A stretch of DNA of 64,000 nt from Pseudomonas fluorescens (GTDB lineage: Bacteria > Pseudomonadota > Gammaproteobacteria > Pseudomonadales > Pseudomonadaceae): the NCBI RefSeq assembly GCF_001307275.1, contig NZ_CP012831.1, positions 868,001 through 932,000 on the forward strand. The letters run 5' to 3'. Made by a program: the position numbers and the translations under genes. Below, piece after piece: positions 18,068 to 26,983 of the stretch (the stretch's first letter is position 1; each line of letters opens with the position of its first letter). A model generated the notes under the pieces. That model did no database searches and was not told the origin of the DNA. It saw only the letters and a program-made list of their open reading frames with translations.

Positions 18068-18853
18068 ATGAAGCAGACGCAGTACGTGGCCCGCGAGCCC
18101 GATGCGCAAGGTTTTATCCACTACACCGCTGAAGAACACGCGGTGTGGAACACGCTGATCACCCGCCAGCTGAAAGTCATCGAAGGCCGTGCGTGCCAGG
18201 AATACCTGGATGGCATCGACAAGCTGGGCCTGCCCCACGACCGTATCCCGCAACTGGACGAAATCAACAAGGTGCTGGGCCAGACCACGGGCTGGCAAGT
18301 CGCCCGGGTGCCAGCACTGATTCCCTTCCAGACCTTCTTCGAATTGCTCGCCAGCAAACAGTTTCCTGTGGCGACCTTTATTCGCACCCGGGAAGAGTTG
18401 GATTACCTGCAGGAACCGGACATTTTCCACGAGATCTTCGGCCACTGCCCGCTGCTGACCAACCCTTGGTTCGCGGAATTTACCCACACCTACGGCAAAC
18501 TCGGCCTGCAGGCGTCCAAGGAAGAACGGGTTTACCTGGCGCGCCTGTACTGGATGACCATCGAGTTCGGCCTGGTGCAGACCCCGCAGGGCCGGCGCAT
18601 CTACGGCGGCGGCATCCTGTCTTCGCCCAAGGAAACCGTGTACTGCCTGTCTGACGAGCCGGAACACCAGGCCTTCGATCCGTTGGAAGCCATGCGCACG
18701 CCGTATCGCATCGACATCCTGCAACCGGTGTATTTCGTGCTGCCCGAACTCAAGCGTCTGTTCGACCTGGCTCACGAAGACATCATGGGCATGGTCAAGC
18801 GCGGTCGGGAGCTGGGCTTGCATGCCCCGAAATTCCCACCAAAAGCGGCGTGA
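18068..18853 (+). CDS. phhA: Phenylalanine 4-monooxygenase PhhA
   Basis: PhhA hydroxylates phenylalanine to tyrosine with O2 and a tetrahydropterin. The 261-residue protein is the single-domain bacterial form without the N-terminal regulatory ACT domain of animal enzymes. The iron ligands H121 and H126 (FHEIFGHCPLL) and E166 (YWMTIEFGL) are in place. An AGGAG lies just before the ATG. The gene leads the phhABC unit, divergent from its activator phhR. Confidence 0.97.
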   Translation: MKQTQYVAREPDAQGFIHYTAEEHAVWNTLITRQLKVIEGRACQEYLDGIDKLGLPHDRIPQLDEINKVLGQTTGWQVARVPALIPFQTFFELLASKQFPVATFIRTREELDYLQEPDIFHEIFGHCPLLTNPWFAEFTHTYGKLGLQASKEERVYLARLYWMTIEFGLVQTPQGRRIYGGGILSSPKETVYCLSDEPEHQAFDPLEAMRTPYRIDILQPVYFVLPELKRLFDLAHEDIMGMVKRGRELGLHAPKFPPKAA

Positions 18854-18952
18854 ACCGCCTCTTTTAATCCCAATTGAGTCTGTTGCACGACGCTGCTTTG
18901 CTTTAGCGTGGGTGCATCGACGCTTTCCAAATATTCGATCCAGGAACACACC

Positions 18953-19309
18953 ATGAACACTCTGAACCAAGCCCATTGCGAAGCCTGCCGCGCCGATGCC
19001 CCGCAAGTCAGCGACGAAGAACTGCCGGTGCTGATCAAGCAGATCCCCGACTGGAACATCGAAGTGCGCGACGGCGTCATGCAGCTGGAAAAAGTTTTCC
19101 TGTTCAAGAACTTCAAGCACGCCCTGGCGTTCACCAACGCCGTCGGCGAGATCTCCGAAGCCGAAGGCCACCACCCCGGCCTGCTCACCGAATGGGGCAA
19201 AGTCACCGTGACCTGGTGGAGCCACTCCATCAAGGGCCTGCACCGCAACGACTTCATCATGGCCGCCCGCACCGATGACGTGGCCAAGACCGCCGAGGGC
19301 CGCAAGTAA
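18953..19309 (+). CDS. phhB: 4a-hydroxytetrahydrobiopterin dehydratase PhhB
   Basis: PhhB (pterin-4a-carbinolamine dehydratase, DCoH family) recycles the hydroxylated pterin cofactor made by PhhA. The 118-residue protein starts at ATG 18953 behind a CCAGGA sequence and contains the family signature [21 protein letters not shown] with the active-site histidines. It lies 99 bp after phhA and overlaps phhC by one base (TAATG), so phhB and phhC are translationally coupled. Confidence 0.96.
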   Translation: MNTLNQAHCEACRADAPQVSDEELPVLIKQIPDWNIEVRDGVMQLEKVFLFKNFKHALAFTNAVGEISEAEGHHPGLLTEWGKVTVTWWSHSIKGLHRNDFIMAARTDDVAKTAEGRK

Positions 19310-20502
19310 TGCATTTCGATGCCATCGGCCGGGTACCCGGCGACCCGATCCTCGGCCTGATGGAGGCCTACGGGGCGGACAGCAACCCGAGCAAGTTCGA
19401 CCTGGGCGTGGGTGTCTACAAGGACGCCCAGGGCCTGACACCGATTCTTGAGTCGGTGAAACGGGCCGAGCAGCGACTGGTGGAACGCCAGACCACCAAG
19501 ACCTACATAGGCGGTCATGGTGACGCCGCGTTCGGCCAACTGATCAATGAGCTGGTGCTGGGCGCCGACTCGCCGCTGATCAGCGAAAAACGCGCGGGCG
19601 CCACCCAGACACCGGGCGGTACCGGTGCCCTGCGCCTGAGCGCCGACTTCATCGCCCAGTGCCTGCCGGGCCGTGGCGTATGGCTGAGCAACCCGACCTG
19701 GCCGATCCACGAAACCATTTTCGCCGTGGCCGGGGTCAAGGCCAGTCATTACCCCTACGTGGGCGCTGATAATCGCCTGGATTTCGAGGCGATGCTGGCG
19801 ACCTTGAACCAGGCGCCCAAAGGCGATGTGGTGCTACTGCACGCCTGCTGCCACAACCCCACCGGGTTCGACCTGTCCCATGAGCAATGGCGCCAGGTGC
19901 TGGAGGTGGTGCGCAGCCGCGACCTGCTACCGCTGATCGACTTTGCCTACCAGGGCTTCGGCGATGGCTTGGAGCAGGACGCCTGGGCGGTGCGGTTGTT
20001 TGCCCAGGCCCTGCCGGAAGTGCTGGTCACCAGTTCCTGTTCGAAGAACTTCGGCCTTTACCGCGACCGCACCGGTGCGTTGATCGTCTGCGCCCAGGAT
20101 GGCGAGAAGCTGGTGGACGTCCGCAGCCAACTGGCAAACATCGCCCGCAACCTCTGGTCGACACCGCCGGACCATGGCGCGGCCGTCGTGGCGACCATCC
20201 TCGGCGACCCGGAACTCAAAAGCCTGTGGGCCGATGAAGTCCAGGCCATGCGCCTGCGCATCGCGCAATTGCGCAGCGGTTTGCTGGAAGCCCTCGAATC
20301 CCATGGCTTGCGCGAGCGCTTTGCCCATATCGGCGTGCAACGCGGGATGTTTTCCTACACTGGCCTGACGCCGGAGCAGGTCAAGCACCTGCGCGAGCGC
20401 CACAGTGTCTACATGGTCGGCACCGGCCGGGCCAACGTGGCCGGCATCGACGCCACGCGCCTGGACCTGCTGGCCGAGGCGATTGCCGACGCTTGCAAGT
20501 AA
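19309..20502 (+). CDS. phhC: Aromatic amino acid aminotransferase PhhC
   Basis: A 397-residue class I PLP aminotransferase that converts tyrosine to 4-hydroxyphenylpyruvate in the phh pathway. The family motifs are the N-terminal GRVPGDPILGLMEAYGAD, LLHACCHNPTGFDLS and the Schiff-base lysine near residue 246 in TSSCSKNFGLYRDRTGAL. It is TyrB/AspC-like; the assignment to aromatic substrates rests on the operon. The start ATG overlaps the phhB stop. Confidence 0.93.
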   Translation: MHFDAIGRVPGDPILGLMEAYGADSNPSKFDLGVGVYKDAQGLTPILESVKRAEQRLVERQTTKTYIGGHGDAAFGQLINELVLGADSPLISEKRAGATQTPGGTGALRLSADFIAQCLPGRGVWLSNPTWPIHETIFAVAGVKASHYPYVGADNRLDFEAMLATLNQAPKGDVVLLHACCHNPTGFDLSHEQWRQVLEVVRSRDLLPLIDFAYQGFGDGLEQDAWAVRLFAQALPEVLVTSSCSKNFGLYRDRTGALIVCAQDGEKLVDVRSQLANIARNLWSTPPDHGAAVVATILGDPELKSLWADEVQAMRLRIAQLRSGLLEALESHGLRERFAHIGVQRGMFSYTGLTPEQVKHLRERHSVYMVGTGRANVAGIDATRLDLLAEAIADACK

Positions 20503-20522
20503 CCCAAGGCCGGGCACTTCCC

Positions 20523-20656
20523 CTGTGGCGAGGGAGCTTGCTCCCGCTGGGCTGCGCAGCAGCCCTGAAACCTGGCACCTCGGAGTGTCAGGCGGCCTCT
20601 AACCAGGCACTTGGGGTGGCTTCGCCGCCCAGCGGGAGCAAGCTCCCTCGCCACAG
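20523..20656. repeat. REPIN (inverted REP pair)
   Basis: Two 29-base arms in perfect inverted orientation, beginning CTGTGGCGAGGGAGC and ending in the complement, flank about 76 bp of variable sequence between phhC and the convergent nitroreductase gene. Confidence 0.85.
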
Positions 20657-20697
20657 TGGATCAAACACACCCGAAGTCATCCGCCGCCCTTGAGGCG

Positions 20698-21261
20698 TTA
20701 CGAGCCCGTCCACTCCTGGACAAACTGCCCGAGATCTTCCTGCGGCGCGGTGCGCGCTTCTTTCTGCGGTGTGCCCAGGTAGAGGAAACCGATCACCTCT
20801 TCCCCCTCTTCAAGGCCAAGCCCCCTGGCCACATGCGGCGAATACGCCAGTTCACCGGTACGCCACACCCCACCCACCCCTTGGGCATACGCGGCCAGCA
20901 AGATGCCATGGGCCGCACAGCCGGCCGCCAGCAGTTGCTCGGATTTCGGGATTTTGAAATGGTCCTGCAGACGGGCAATCACCACCACGACCAGCGGCGC
21001 GCGCAATGGGCCGTTGAGGGCTTTTTCCACGACGGCTTCAGGGGCGAGCGGGTCATTGAATTTCGCCGCTTCGGCCAGCAGTTCGCCCATGCGATGCCGC
21101 GCCTGTCCCTCGACCGTCAGAAAGCGCCAAGGCCGCAACTGGCCGTGATCCGGCGCCCGCATGGCCGCGGCGAACATGAGTTCGCGCTGTTCCGGCGTGG
21201 GTGCCGGCTCCACCAGGCGCGGGACAGAAACACGATTGAGCAAAGCGTCGAGAGCCTGCAT
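20698..21261 (-). CDS. NAD(P)H nitroreductase (YdjA type)
   Basis: A 187-residue FMN-dependent nitroreductase. The N-terminus (ALDALLNRVSVPRL, then MFAAAMRAPDHGQLRPWRF) and the central AAGCAAHGILLAAYAQGVGGVWRTG match the short YdjA-like subfamily, which forms homodimers and reduces nitro or quinone compounds with NAD(P)H. The physiological substrate is not known. It is transcribed alone, divergent from trkH. Confidence 0.88.
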   Translation of the reverse strand: MQALDALLNRVSVPRLVEPAPTPEQRELMFAAAMRAPDHGQLRPWRFLTVEGQARHRMGELLAEAAKFNDPLAPEAVVEKALNGPLRAPLVVVVIARLQDHFKIPKSEQLLAAGCAAHGILLAAYAQGVGGVWRTGELAYSPHVARGLGLEEGEEVIGFLYLGTPQKEARTAPQEDLGQFVQEWTGS

Positions 21262-21380
21262 CGGCCACCTCCTGAAAAAATGTTTGGCTATTCTAGCGGG
21301 AAGCGCCGCCGGCTGCCGGTTTACATGCCGCTTGTCGCGGGTAGAATGGCGCCCTTCCCTTTACAGCCTGAGCGGACTTC

Positions 21381-22835
21381 ATGGCGTTGCCGACCCTGCG
21401 GATCATTGGTTTCATCATCGGCATCTTCCTGATCACCCTGGCGATCTTCATGGTCGTGCCCATGGCCACCCTGTTGGTCTTCGAGCGCACCCGCGACCTG
21501 CCGTCGTTCCTCTGGTCGAGCATGATTACCTTCGTCGCCGGCCTGGCACTGGTGCTTCCCGGGCGCCCGGAACACATCCACCTGCGTCCGCGGGACATGT
21601 ACCTGCTGACCGTCAGCAGTTGGCTGGTGGTGTGTATCTTCGCCGCCCTGCCCTTCCTGCTGACCCAGCACATCAGCTATACGGATTCGTTCTTCGAAAG
21701 CATGTCGGGCATCACCGCCACCGGCGCCACCGTCCTGAGCGGCCTGGACACCATGTCCCCGGGCATCCTGATGTGGCGCTCGCTGCTGCACTGGCTCGGT
21801 GGTATCGGCTTCATCGGCATGGCAGTGGCGATCCTGCCGCTGCTGCGCATCGGTGGCATGCGGCTGTTCCAGACCGAGTCATCGGACCGCTCGGAAAAAG
21901 TCATGCCCCGGTCCCATATGGTGGCGCGGCTGATCGTGGCGTCCTACGTGGGCATCACCATCCTCGGCACCCTGGCGCTCTGGTGGGCCGGGATGAGCCT
22001 GTTCGATGCCATCAACCATTCGATGTCGGCGATCTCCACCGGCGGGTTCTCCACCTCGGACCTGTCCCTGGCCAAATGGACCCAGCCGGCGGTGCACTGG
22101 GTCGCCATCGTCATCATGATCCTCGGCAGCCTGCCGTTTGCCCTGTATGTCTCGACGCTGCGCGGCAATCGCCGGGCGCTGATCAAGGACCAGCAGGTCC
22201 AAGGGCTCATCGGCGTGCTGCTGGTGACCTGGCTGGTACTCGGCACCTGGTATTGGGCGACCACCGACCTGCATTGGCTGGACGCGCTGCGGCACGTGGC
22301 GCTGAACGTGACGTCCATCGTCACTACCACCGGCTTCGCCCTGGGCGACTACAGCCTGTGGGGCAATTTCTCGTTGATGCTGTTCTTCTACCTGGGGTTC
22401 GTCGGCGGCTGTTCAGGCTCGACGGCTGGCGGGATCAAGATTTTCCGCTTCCAGGTCGCCTACATCCTGCTTCGGGCCAACCTCAACCAACTGATCCACC
22501 CCCGTGCGGTGATCAAGCAGAAGTACAACGGTCATCGCCTCGACGAAGAAATCGTCCGCTCGATCCTCACGTTCTCGTTCTTCTTCGCCATCACCATTTG
22601 CGTGATCGCCCTGCTGCTGTCGCTGCTGGGCGTGGAGTGGATGACGGCCCTGACCGGCGCGGCCAGTACCGTGTCCGGTGTCGGCCCGGGACTGGGGGAA
22701 ACCATCGGGCCAGCCGGCAACTTCGCACCGCTGCCGGACGCGGCCAAGTGGATTCTGTCCGGGGGCATGCTGCTGGGCCGGCTGGAGATCATCACGGTGT
22801 TCGTGCTGTGTATCCCGGCGTTCTGGCGCCACTGA
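21381..22835 (+). CDS. trkH: Potassium uptake protein TrkH
   Basis: A 484-residue membrane protein of the TrkH/TrkG/KtrB family, the K+-translocating subunit that works with TrkA. It has about ten hydrophobic segments and several pore-loop-like motifs, including ESMSGITATGATVLSGLD, MSAISTGGFSTSD and GCSGSTAGGIKIFRFQ. No trkA is adjacent, as is usual in Pseudomonas. The 3' end overlaps the convergent AraC gene by 44 bp. Confidence 0.93.
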   Translation: MALPTLRIIGFIIGIFLITLAIFMVVPMATLLVFERTRDLPSFLWSSMITFVAGLALVLPGRPEHIHLRPRDMYLLTVSSWLVVCIFAALPFLLTQHISYTDSFFESMSGITATGATVLSGLDTMSPGILMWRSLLHWLGGIGFIGMAVAILPLLRIGGMRLFQTESSDRSEKVMPRSHMVARLIVASYVGITILGTLALWWAGMSLFDAINHSMSAISTGGFSTSDLSLAKWTQPAVHWVAIVIMILGSLPFALYVSTLRGNRRALIKDQQVQGLIGVLLVTWLVLGTWYWATTDLHWLDALRHVALNVTSIVTTTGFALGDYSLWGNFSLMLFFYLGFVGGCSGSTAGGIKIFRFQVAYILLRANLNQLIHPRAVIKQKYNGHRLDEEIVRSILTFSFFFAITICVIALLLSLLGVEWMTALTGAASTVSGVGPGLGETIGPAGNFAPLPDAAKWILSGGMLLGRLEIITVFVLCIPAFWRH

Positions 22836-23853
22836 CCGGTTCAGGCTGGCTTGCCAGTCGCGCCCGGTATTCGCCGGGCGTGGTGTCGAACCAGCGGCGA
22901 AAGGCCCGGAAAAAATTGCTCGGGTCGGCGAACCCCAGCAGATAGGCGATTTCCAGCAGCGTCATGCCTGGCTGCGCCAGGTACTGCTCGGCCAGTTCAC
23001 GACGGGTGTCTTCGAGCAGGTTCTGGAAACTGGTGCCCTCTTCCTGCAAGCGCCGCTGCAAGGTGCGCTGCGACAGGTGCAACGTCTGCGCCACCACGTC
23101 TCGCTTGGGTTCCCCCTGGGGCAACAGCCGACACAATACTTGTCGCGCCTTGTGGGTCACGCGGCTTTCCGAAAAACGCGCGAGGTACTCCCCGGCAAAC
23201 CGGTCGTGAAGCTGTGCCATGGCTTCGTTGGCCGTCGGCAGCGGCGCCTCCATGTCGGCCCGCTCAAAGATCAGCGCGTCATAAGGCGCGCCAAACACCA
23301 GTGGCGCGGGGAAGGCTCGGTGATAAGGCGCCAGGTCCAACGGTTCCGCGCCCTGGAGCAACACCTTCACCGGGTGCAGGGTGCGCCCGGTCAACCAACT
23401 GCACAGGGCCAGCGCACACGCCAGGGACGCTTCAGCACTTTGACGGGTCGGGGGCAGATGGTCGCCATGCACCGTCAGGATCAGCCCGTAGCCCTCTTCC
23501 AACTGGCGAAAACTCAAATCGGCGCTTTCGGCAATGATCCGCTGGTAACGCACCAACCGCTGGAAACCCTCCACCAGGGTGCGACTGGACATCAAGGCGT
23601 AGCCAACCACATGGAACGAGGCCGGGCGCACCACCTTGCCCATGTTCAAGCCAATGGCCGGGTTACCCGACAACTCCACCGCCCGTTGCCAGAGCCGGGT
23701 CATCGAGTCCTGGGGGAAACGCGCATCCGGATCGTCCAGCGCATCGAAGTCCAGCCCCAGTTGCTTGAACAGCATCCGACAATTCAGGCCGTCCATTTCC
23801 AACGCCTTGACAATCCCCATCGCCCAGCTTGAAGAAGTGGTTCGTTCGCTCAT
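22792..23853 (-). CDS. AraC family regulator with arabinose-binding-like N-terminal domain (OruR/ArgR-like layout)
   Basis: A 353-residue regulator. Residues 15-210 resemble the Arabinose_bd (PF12625) domain (LSGNPAIGLNMGKVVRPASFHVVGYALMSS), and the C-terminal 100 residues form the AraC helix-turn-helix pair (VVAQTLHLSQRTLQRRLQEEGTSF, then EIAYLLGFADPSNFFRAFRRW). The ligand and targets are unknown. The gene overlaps the end of trkH tail-to-tail and is divergent from the Mpo1-like/HD pair, which it might control. Confidence 0.88.
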   Translation of the reverse strand: MSERTTSSSWAMGIVKALEMDGLNCRMLFKQLGLDFDALDDPDARFPQDSMTRLWQRAVELSGNPAIGLNMGKVVRPASFHVVGYALMSSRTLVEGFQRLVRYQRIIAESADLSFRQLEEGYGLILTVHGDHLPPTRQSAEASLACALALCSWLTGRTLHPVKVLLQGAEPLDLAPYHRAFPAPLVFGAPYDALIFERADMEAPLPTANEAMAQLHDRFAGEYLARFSESRVTHKARQVLCRLLPQGEPKRDVVAQTLHLSQRTLQRRLQEEGTSFQNLLEDTRRELAEQYLAQPGMTLLEIAYLLGFADPSNFFRAFRRWFDTTPGEYRARLASQPEPVSGARTPGYTARTP

Positions 23854-23992
23854 GACGTTTTACTTGCATGACGAGCCGCAGGGTACGGCTGGATTTGCGA
23901 AGGATACTAAAGTGGCGCTGATTGTCACTGGCCGTAGCGATTGATGGTTCTAGACTTCAAGTACCGGAACAATAACCACAGAGCCAGCCGTC

Positions 23993-24304
23993 GTGGGAAA
24001 CGCTAAACGATTCAATAGCTTCGCCGAGTTCTACCCGTATTACCTCAGCGAACACAGCAACAGCAACTGCCGGCGACTGCATTTCATCGGCACCTCCCTG
24101 GTTATCCTGGTGTTCGCCCTCGCTCTGGTCGTGGGTAACGGGTGGCTGTGGCTCGCCCTGCCCGTGGCCGGCTACGGCTTCGCCTGGGTCGGGCACTTCT
24201 TCTTCGAAAAGAACCGTCCCGCCACCTTCCAGCATCCGCTCTACAGCCTGCTCGGCGATTTCGTCATGTACCGCGACATGCTGCTGGGCAAGGTCGCGTT
24301 CTAA
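23993..24304 (+). CDS. Mpo1-like (DUF962/YGL010w) membrane protein
   Basis: A 103-residue protein with the family pattern: an N-terminal FAEFYPYYLSEHSNSNCRRLHFIG with conserved His residues, two hydrophobic segments, and HFFFEKNRPATFQHPLYSLLGDFVM. Yeast Mpo1 is an Fe2+-dependent dioxygenase in alpha-oxidation of 2-hydroxy fatty acids; activity of the bacterial protein is an inference. Translation starts at GTG 23993. It lies 12 bp before the HD-domain gene, so the two probably form an operon. Confidence 0.85.
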   Translation: MGNAKRFNSFAEFYPYYLSEHSNSNCRRLHFIGTSLVILVFALALVVGNGWLWLALPVAGYGFAWVGHFFFEKNRPATFQHPLYSLLGDFVMYRDMLLGKVAF

Positions 24305-24316
24305 CAAGGACTGCCG

Positions 24317-24904
24317 ATGAGCAACCACGCACGTTTTACCCACATGAAAGAAGGCACCCGACAAGACTGGGCGATCATCGCGGCCGACTTCAGCGCCTAC
24401 GCGCGGCAATTGCCGGGCCGGATCCTGGCCCACTTGAAGCTGCTGGACGGCGATTTCGGCGGGTTCCCGGTGGATCGCCTGACTCATTCCCTGCAAACCG
24501 CCACCCGTGCCTACCGGGACGGGCGGGACGAGGAATACGTGGTCTGCGCCCTGCTCCACGACATCGGCGACACCTTGGGTTCATACAACCACCCGGACAT
24601 CGCCGCGGCGATCCTCAAGCCCTTCGTCAGCGCCGAAAACCTGTGGATGGTGGAGAAGCACGGGATTTTCCAGGGCTATTATTTCTTCCATCACCTGGGC
24701 ATGGACCGGCACCTGCGCGAGCAATTCAGTGGCCATCCGCAATACCAGGCGACCATTGAGTTCTGTGCGAAGTACGACGCGGCGGCATTCGATGCCGAAT
24801 ACGACACCCTGCCGTTGAGTTTCTTCGAGCCGATGCTGGAAAGGGTCTTTGCCACGCCGAAGCAATCGATCTACAAGGCGGCGATGGCTGACATACCGGC
24901 CTGA
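24317..24904 (+). CDS. HD-domain protein, possibly a PhnZ/MIOX-like diiron oxygenase
   Basis: A 195-residue HD-domain protein. Candidate metal ligands in order are H57 (LTHSLQTATRA), H81-D82 (LLHDIGD), H115 (EKHG), H125 or H126 (FFHH) and D154 (KYD). Six ligands in this order are expected for mixed-valence diiron oxygenases such as PhnZ and MIOX, whereas HD phosphohydrolases often have fewer. The C-terminal FCAKYDAAAFDAEY also recalls PhnZ-type proteins. A phosphohydrolase remains possible. It follows the Mpo1-like gene by 12 bp. Confidence 0.75.
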   Translation: MSNHARFTHMKEGTRQDWAIIAADFSAYARQLPGRILAHLKLLDGDFGGFPVDRLTHSLQTATRAYRDGRDEEYVVCALLHDIGDTLGSYNHPDIAAAILKPFVSAENLWMVEKHGIFQGYYFFHHLGMDRHLREQFSGHPQYQATIEFCAKYDAAAFDAEYDTLPLSFFEPMLERVFATPKQSIYKAAMADIPA

Positions 24905-24921
24905 CAGACACAGCAAAACCC

Positions 24922-25012
24922 GTGGCGAGGGAGCTTGCTCCCGCTGGGTGGCGAAGCCGCCCTGTTTTTGGGGGCTGCTGCGCAGCCCAGCGGGAGCAAG
25001 CTCCCTCGCCAC
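24922..25012. repeat. REPIN (inverted REP pair)
   Basis: Arms beginning GTGGCGAGGGAGCTTGCTCC in perfect inverted orientation about 37 bp apart, between two convergent genes. Confidence 0.85.
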
Positions 25013-25051
25013 AGGGGGTTATATGTTTGCTTGCGAAAGCATCAGACCGGT

Positions 25052-25870
25052 CTAAACCGGCTCGGCCACTTTCAACTCAGCCTTGAGCAGCGCCTCCCGC
25101 GCCTGGGCTTCCGCCAGCCGATACAGCTCGATCGACCCGTCCCAATGCTCGATCAGCGCCGTGCAGGATTCGACCCAATCGCCACAATTGAGGTATTCCA
25201 CCTCGCCCACCATGCGCATCTCGGCGTGGTGGATATGTCCACAGACCACGCCATGCAGTTCGCGCTTCACACACTCGTGGGCGATGGCTTCTTCGAAATC
25301 GCTGATGAAGCTGACGGCGGTCTTGACCTTGTGCTTGAGGTACGCCGACAACGACCAGTAGCCGTAGCCATAACGCGCTCGCCAATGGTTGAGCCAGCGG
25401 TTCAGCGTGAGGGTGAACTCGTAGGCCGAATCCCCAAGGAACGCCAGCCAACGGTGGTAACGGGTGATGACATCGAACTGGTCGCCATGGATCACCAACA
25501 AGTGCCGACCATCGGCGGTGACGTGCACCGCTTCGTCCACCAACTGGATATTGCCCAGGATCAGCTTCGAATAGCGCCGCAGGAATTCGTCATGGTTGCC
25601 GGTGACGTAGATCACTTCGGTGCCGCGCTTGCTCATGGTCAGCAAGCGACGAATGACGTTGGTGTGGGCCTGGGGCCAATACATGCCACCGCGCAGTTTC
25701 CAACCATCGATGATGTCACCCACCAGGTAGATCTTGTCGGCGTGGTAGCCCTTGAGAAACTGCGACAAGTGCTCGGCCTGGCAATCCCGGGTGCCCAAGT
25801 GCACATCGGAAATCCACAGGGTGCGAACACGCTGCTTGCGGCTGGGTTTGGCGAGCTCGGCGCTGGTCAT
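25052..25870 (-). CDS. Metallophosphoesterase, UDP-2,3-diacylglucosamine diphosphatase-like
   Basis: A 272-residue calcineurin-type phosphoesterase. Metal-binding motifs are SDVHLGT (residues 21-27), VGDIIDGW, VTGNHDE and CGHIHHAE. The start at ATG 25870 has AGAGG before it and precedes the conserved TLWISDVHLG; the longer frame is not supported. Proteins of this kind are annotated as LpxH-like pyrophosphatases, but they differ from the essential LpxH of lipid A synthesis, which Pseudomonas has elsewhere, so the substrate is uncertain. Confidence 0.85.
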   Translation of the reverse strand: MTSAELAKPSRKQRVRTLWISDVHLGTRDCQAEHLSQFLKGYHADKIYLVGDIIDGWKLRGGMYWPQAHTNVIRRLLTMSKRGTEVIYVTGNHDEFLRRYSKLILGNIQLVDEAVHVTADGRHLLVIHGDQFDVITRYHRWLAFLGDSAYEFTLTLNRWLNHWRARYGYGYWSLSAYLKHKVKTAVSFISDFEEAIAHECVKRELHGVVCGHIHHAEMRMVGEVEYLNCGDWVESCTALIEHWDGSIELYRLAEAQAREALLKAELKVAEPV

Positions 25871-26005
25871 TGGGCAACCCTCTGATCGTTTTCGCCACTG
25901 TGCACGCCAGCGGTTAATGGCCCATGACAAACACAAGTCCATTACATGACAGCGCGGGGCGGTGCGCCCTCGGTGTATGCTGGCGGCCTGAGACGGGAGA
26001 CCGCG

Positions 26006-26755
26006 ATGAGACCGATCCTCACGCTACGCCATTACAGCCACGATTTGATTGTCCACAGCCACGACCACGCGCAACTGGTGTTCGGGTTGTCCGGCGCGCT
26101 GGATTTCGAGGTCGAAGGGCGTGGCAGCCAGGTGGTGCAACAGAGTTTCGTGGTAGTACCCGCCGGTGCCCATCATGCCTGCGGCAGTCCCCAGGGCAGT
26201 CGCTGCCTGGTGCTGGATGTGCCCAGTGACGATTGGGTCGGGCAATGCCTGGGGGATCACGCCGACGCCAGCCGCCGCTTGCTCGATGCCACCGCTCGCC
26301 TGCCCCTGGACCCGGGACAAAGCCAGTTGGTCAGTTGGCTGGCAGGCAGCCGGGTGGACGACCCGGTGATCGCCCAGCAAGGCGCGGTGCTGCTACTGGC
26401 GACTCTCAATGACGTTCGCCAGCGCCCCCTCGGTGGCCGGCGCCTGCCCTACGCCGCACTCAACGCCCACATCGACCAGAACGCCGCCTACCCGCTGCAA
26501 GTGGCGGACCTGGCGCGGGTCGCCGGCCTTTCCAGCGCCCGCCTGCATGCGCGCTTCATCGCCGAGTGCGGACAAACCCCAATGGAGTACATCCGCAGCC
26601 GCCGCTTGCACCAGGCCGTGGCGTTGTTGCGCGAGTCGGACCTGCCCATCGGCGAGATCGCCCACCGGGTCGGCTACAGCTCCCAGAGCGCTTTCGCCGC
26701 AGCGGTGCTGCGGGAATTCGGCGCCTCGCCGGGCAAGCTGCGGCGTCAGCGCTAG
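26006..26755 (+). CDS. AraC family transcriptional regulator
   Basis: A 249-residue regulator from ATG 26006 (MRPILTLRHYSHDL). The N-terminal cupin domain (IVHSHDHAQLVFGLSGALDFEVEG, then FVVVPAGAHHACGS) binds an unknown ligand. The C-terminal HTH pair is clear (VADLARVAGLSSARLHARFIAECGQTP, then IGEIAHRVGYSSQSAFAAAV). It lies upstream of, and in the same direction as, the EamA transporter gene and may control it. Confidence 0.9.
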   Translation: MRPILTLRHYSHDLIVHSHDHAQLVFGLSGALDFEVEGRGSQVVQQSFVVVPAGAHHACGSPQGSRCLVLDVPSDDWVGQCLGDHADASRRLLDATARLPLDPGQSQLVSWLAGSRVDDPVIAQQGAVLLLATLNDVRQRPLGGRRLPYAALNAHIDQNAAYPLQVADLARVAGLSSARLHARFIAECGQTPMEYIRSRRLHQAVALLRESDLPIGEIAHRVGYSSQSAFAAAVLREFGASPGKLRRQR

Positions 26756-26838
26756 AGGCGCGCTAAAAATCGCTAGGATCGCGACAGACATAGCCGCCTC
26801 ACCCACGCTTAAATACTGACATCCGTGACGCGGCGGTC

Positions 26839-26940
26839 CTGTGGGAGCTTGCTCCGGGCGGCAATCCGACGATTGCTATCTGTCAGTCAATATCTGCATT
26901 GCCTGAATCACCGCTTTCGCGAGCAAGCTCGCTCCCACAG
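26839..26940. repeat. Pair of REP-like palindromes
   Basis: CTGTGGGAGCTTGCTCC and, inverted, GCGAGCAAGCTCGCTCCCACAG lie about 60 bp apart between the AraC and EamA genes. The arms are of slightly different subtype, so this is an imperfect REPIN. Confidence 0.7.
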
Positions 26941-26983
26941 AAGACACTCGCCAGTTGCCCCACTGTCTGTCGAAAGGATTGAA

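Noticed and set aside
22792..22835. 44-bp tail-to-tail overlap of trkH and the AraC gene as a frameshift or misannotation
   Set aside because: Both frames are intact and full-length for their families; short convergent overlaps are common in compact genomes.
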